NCBI RefSeq assembly: GCF_000208865.1 | Contig: NC_018398.1 | Location: 496,001 to 560,000 of the forward strand | Direction: 5' to 3' | From: Neospora caninum Liverpool | Lineage: Eukaryota > Apicomplexa > Conoidasida > Eucoccidiorida > Sarcocystidae | DNA length: 64,000 nt | In this document: positions 62,401 to 64,000 of the stretch, in pieces | Layout of the letters: each line of letters starts with the position of its first letter | How positions within the stretch are numbered: position 1 is the first letter of the stretch | Notes under the pieces: generated by a model | The model's input: the letters and a program-made list of their open reading frames with translations, nothing else | Databases searched by the model: none | What the model was told of the DNA's origin: nothing | Position numbers and translations under genes: made by a program

Positions 62401-64000
62401 AGGGGGAGATGAAGACGGGAAAAAGACTCAGGGGTGGGGGGACAGGGCGCAGGTGGATATGGTAGAGACAGGCAGACACACAAACACACAGACGGAGTGT
62501 TTACAGCGGGATGCCGCGAAGGTGATTGTCACTTTCCACGAAGAGTGGCAGTGTAGAACGGAAGGCGGAAACGCCCCGAATTCGTCGACACGGTCACAAA
62601 GGGTCGGGTTTCTTCAGTCTCGGTGTGCGTGCCGCAGCGTGACTGTGTGAGTTGTCCTCCCAATTTCCTTTCGCCTGCGTCCTCAGTTTGCCTGCGACGA
62701 CTGTGAACTACACGCTGCTGCGATACCTTCGGATCCGCACGTTTCTGCCCATGCTCGTGGGCTCGAGGGTCCGCGTCTGGTGGAAGCCGACGCGAGAGAC
62801 GCAGCGAACCGACTTCAGCGGCAGGTGAGGACCACGAGAAGAGGAAGAAAAGGGAAACCAGGGAAAGGAGACAGGGGTTGCGGTTGAGGAGGGAAGAAGA
62901 AGGAGGAAGAAGAAAGGGAGACAGACAAGAGAAGGGGACTGCAGGGAAGGAAAAGAGGAACAGGCGAGGAAGAGCAGAAGGTGAAAAAAGGGAAAGAACC
63001 AGAAGGAGAGCGATTGCGTGCGGCAGAAGCTGTGGAAACGACAAGAGGATCTCAAGTTGGGAGGGGCAAGGAAAGCAGGTCCGGAGAAAATGCAAGAGAG
63101 GAAACTTACAAGACGTCAAGGCGCAGGAGAAACCGACGAAAGAGGGGGGACCGACAGCTGACAGGAGACGACCAAGAAGATGGGTTTTGCAGAGAGCAAA
63201 ACCGGAATCGGAAAAACAGATATGGAGGGGGGCCGATCAAGGAACGCGAGACAGCAGAAATGCAAGCAGGCGACAACAGGGAGGGCGGAATCTGGATATT
63301 TATCCGTAGGTGGTTTCATAGATATATCCATGGGTACAGAGAGAGACTGGTAGGATCAGAGAGGAATGAGAGAGTGGCAATGCGTCGTGAGAAAAGACGC
63401 AACAACCATCACCTGAGAGACTTGGAAAGTGACGGCGGGCGTGGCGTTCTGAGCTGTGCGTGTTATCGTTTTTTTCGTTGGCCGTTCCGCGCAGGTACTG
63501 GCCTGCGCGCGTCGTGCACGGCTGCCCAGACACCCTCGTATGCAAGCTGGTGTACGACAACAACGAACAGGACTTTATCTCCTTGCGTTTTCTTCAGCCC
63601 CACCACCCCTTCAGATATGGCGGAGGGTGGGGTTCCGTGGTCACTCCTTCTCCATTGCCTTCCTCGTCTCGTCTCTCTGCCAGCAGCGGCGAGCCGCCCT
63701 CGGGGCCTCGCCTCGTCTCTGTTGCGACTCCAGACCCGCGACAGGCGCGCCTGGACCGCGTGGAGCGCGAGGCGCGCAGCGCTCGCGCCCGGAGTGTCTC
63801 GGCGTCACCGAGTGAAGGCCTTGGACTCGCTTCGGCGGGCGACAGTCTTTTCGTCGCTCCTCAAGATGCCACGCATGCTCCGCAGACTGCAGCCTTTGGG
63901 GGTTCGGGCGCCTCACCTGTGGTGTCTCCTCGGCGCGGGCAGCGACAACGGACACGAGGAGACAGGGCGGGAGGAGCGGGGAGCGACGGAGAGGAGACAG
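59403..64000 (+). CDS. Leucine-rich-repeat protein with Tudor/Agenet-like domain (incomplete at window end)
   Basis: Exons 59403-59863, 60140-60835, 61141-61272, 61624-61790, 61977-62160, 62687-62824 and 63495 to beyond the window, all phase-consistent. Exon 1 (from ATG 59403, MPSRTCASSTRPGGLKK) and most of exon 2 are low-complexity. Leucine-rich segments follow: LRAFPRLQRLDLYLWGLDW (end of exon 2), LESVSLRCRVPAPVLTAML and LPGNVRYLDVSENM (exon 3), LERILRRNGIESLKVNQVGW and AKAIEGLGVFNCLQWIEG (exon 4). Their spacing suggests ribonuclease-inhibitor-type repeats. Exon 6 and the start of exon 7 form a compact beta-rich segment (VGSRVRVWWKP, RYWPARVVHG, VCKLVYDNNEQDFISLRFL) like Tudor/Agenet domains, which read methylated Arg or Lys. 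Then Arg/Ser-rich sequence runs to the edge. Intron 1 appears to have a GC donor (CACAG|GCAAGT). I do not know a named protein with this order of domains. A nuclear adaptor role is a guess. Confidence 0.85.

Overview
The window reads as nuclear chromosomal DNA of a tissue-cyst-forming coccidian apicomplexan (Toxoplasma/Neospora/Hammondia type). The signs are balanced base composition, large genes split by GT-AG introns of a few hundred bases, very long Ser/Ala/Arg-rich low-complexity exons, (TA)n microsatellites in introns and spacers, and 1-4.7 kb spacers without genes. I see no bacterial, viral, rRNA, tRNA or transposon genes. Species cannot be fixed from the sequence alone.

Six protein genes can be built by joining exons at matching splice phases. 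(1) 1348-8608, minus: a 12-exon mitochondrial kinase of the PDK/BCKDK family, about 959 aa, with a repeat-bearing N-terminal extension. (2) 9823-14844, plus: a two-exon WD-repeat protein of about 1500 aa whose N-terminal motif resembles DCAF4/WDR21. (3) 17009-18890, plus: a triple CCCH zinc-finger protein of about 568 aa. (4) 21246-36882, minus: a predicted 4775-aa alpha-helical/coiled-coil protein, 94% of it in one 13.5 kb exon, with one C-terminal membrane segment and a short basic tail. (5) 40279-54661, minus: a 14-exon MscS-like mechanosensitive channel of about 3014 aa, built like plant MSL channels but carrying a roughly 1640-residue low-complexity insertion. (6) 59403 to the window end, plus, incomplete: a leucine-rich-repeat protein followed by a Tudor/Agenet-like domain.

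Genes 1 and 2 are divergent and share a 1.2 kb spacer. Genes 3 and 4 are convergent. The remaining spacers (1-1347, 14845-17008, 18891-21245, 36883-40278, 54662-59402) hold microsatellites and small inverted repeats but no convincing gene. The genes do not form one pathway. The kinase should act on the mitochondrial branched-chain ketoacid dehydrogenase, the channel on membrane tension or osmotic stress, the WD protein possibly in a CUL4 ligase, and the CCCH protein on mRNA. The giant helical membrane protein is the least explained item.

Exon boundaries were inferred by eye from splice consensus plus reading phase. Each of the five complete models sums to a whole number of codons. The 5' ends of genes 4 and 5 are the least certain parts.
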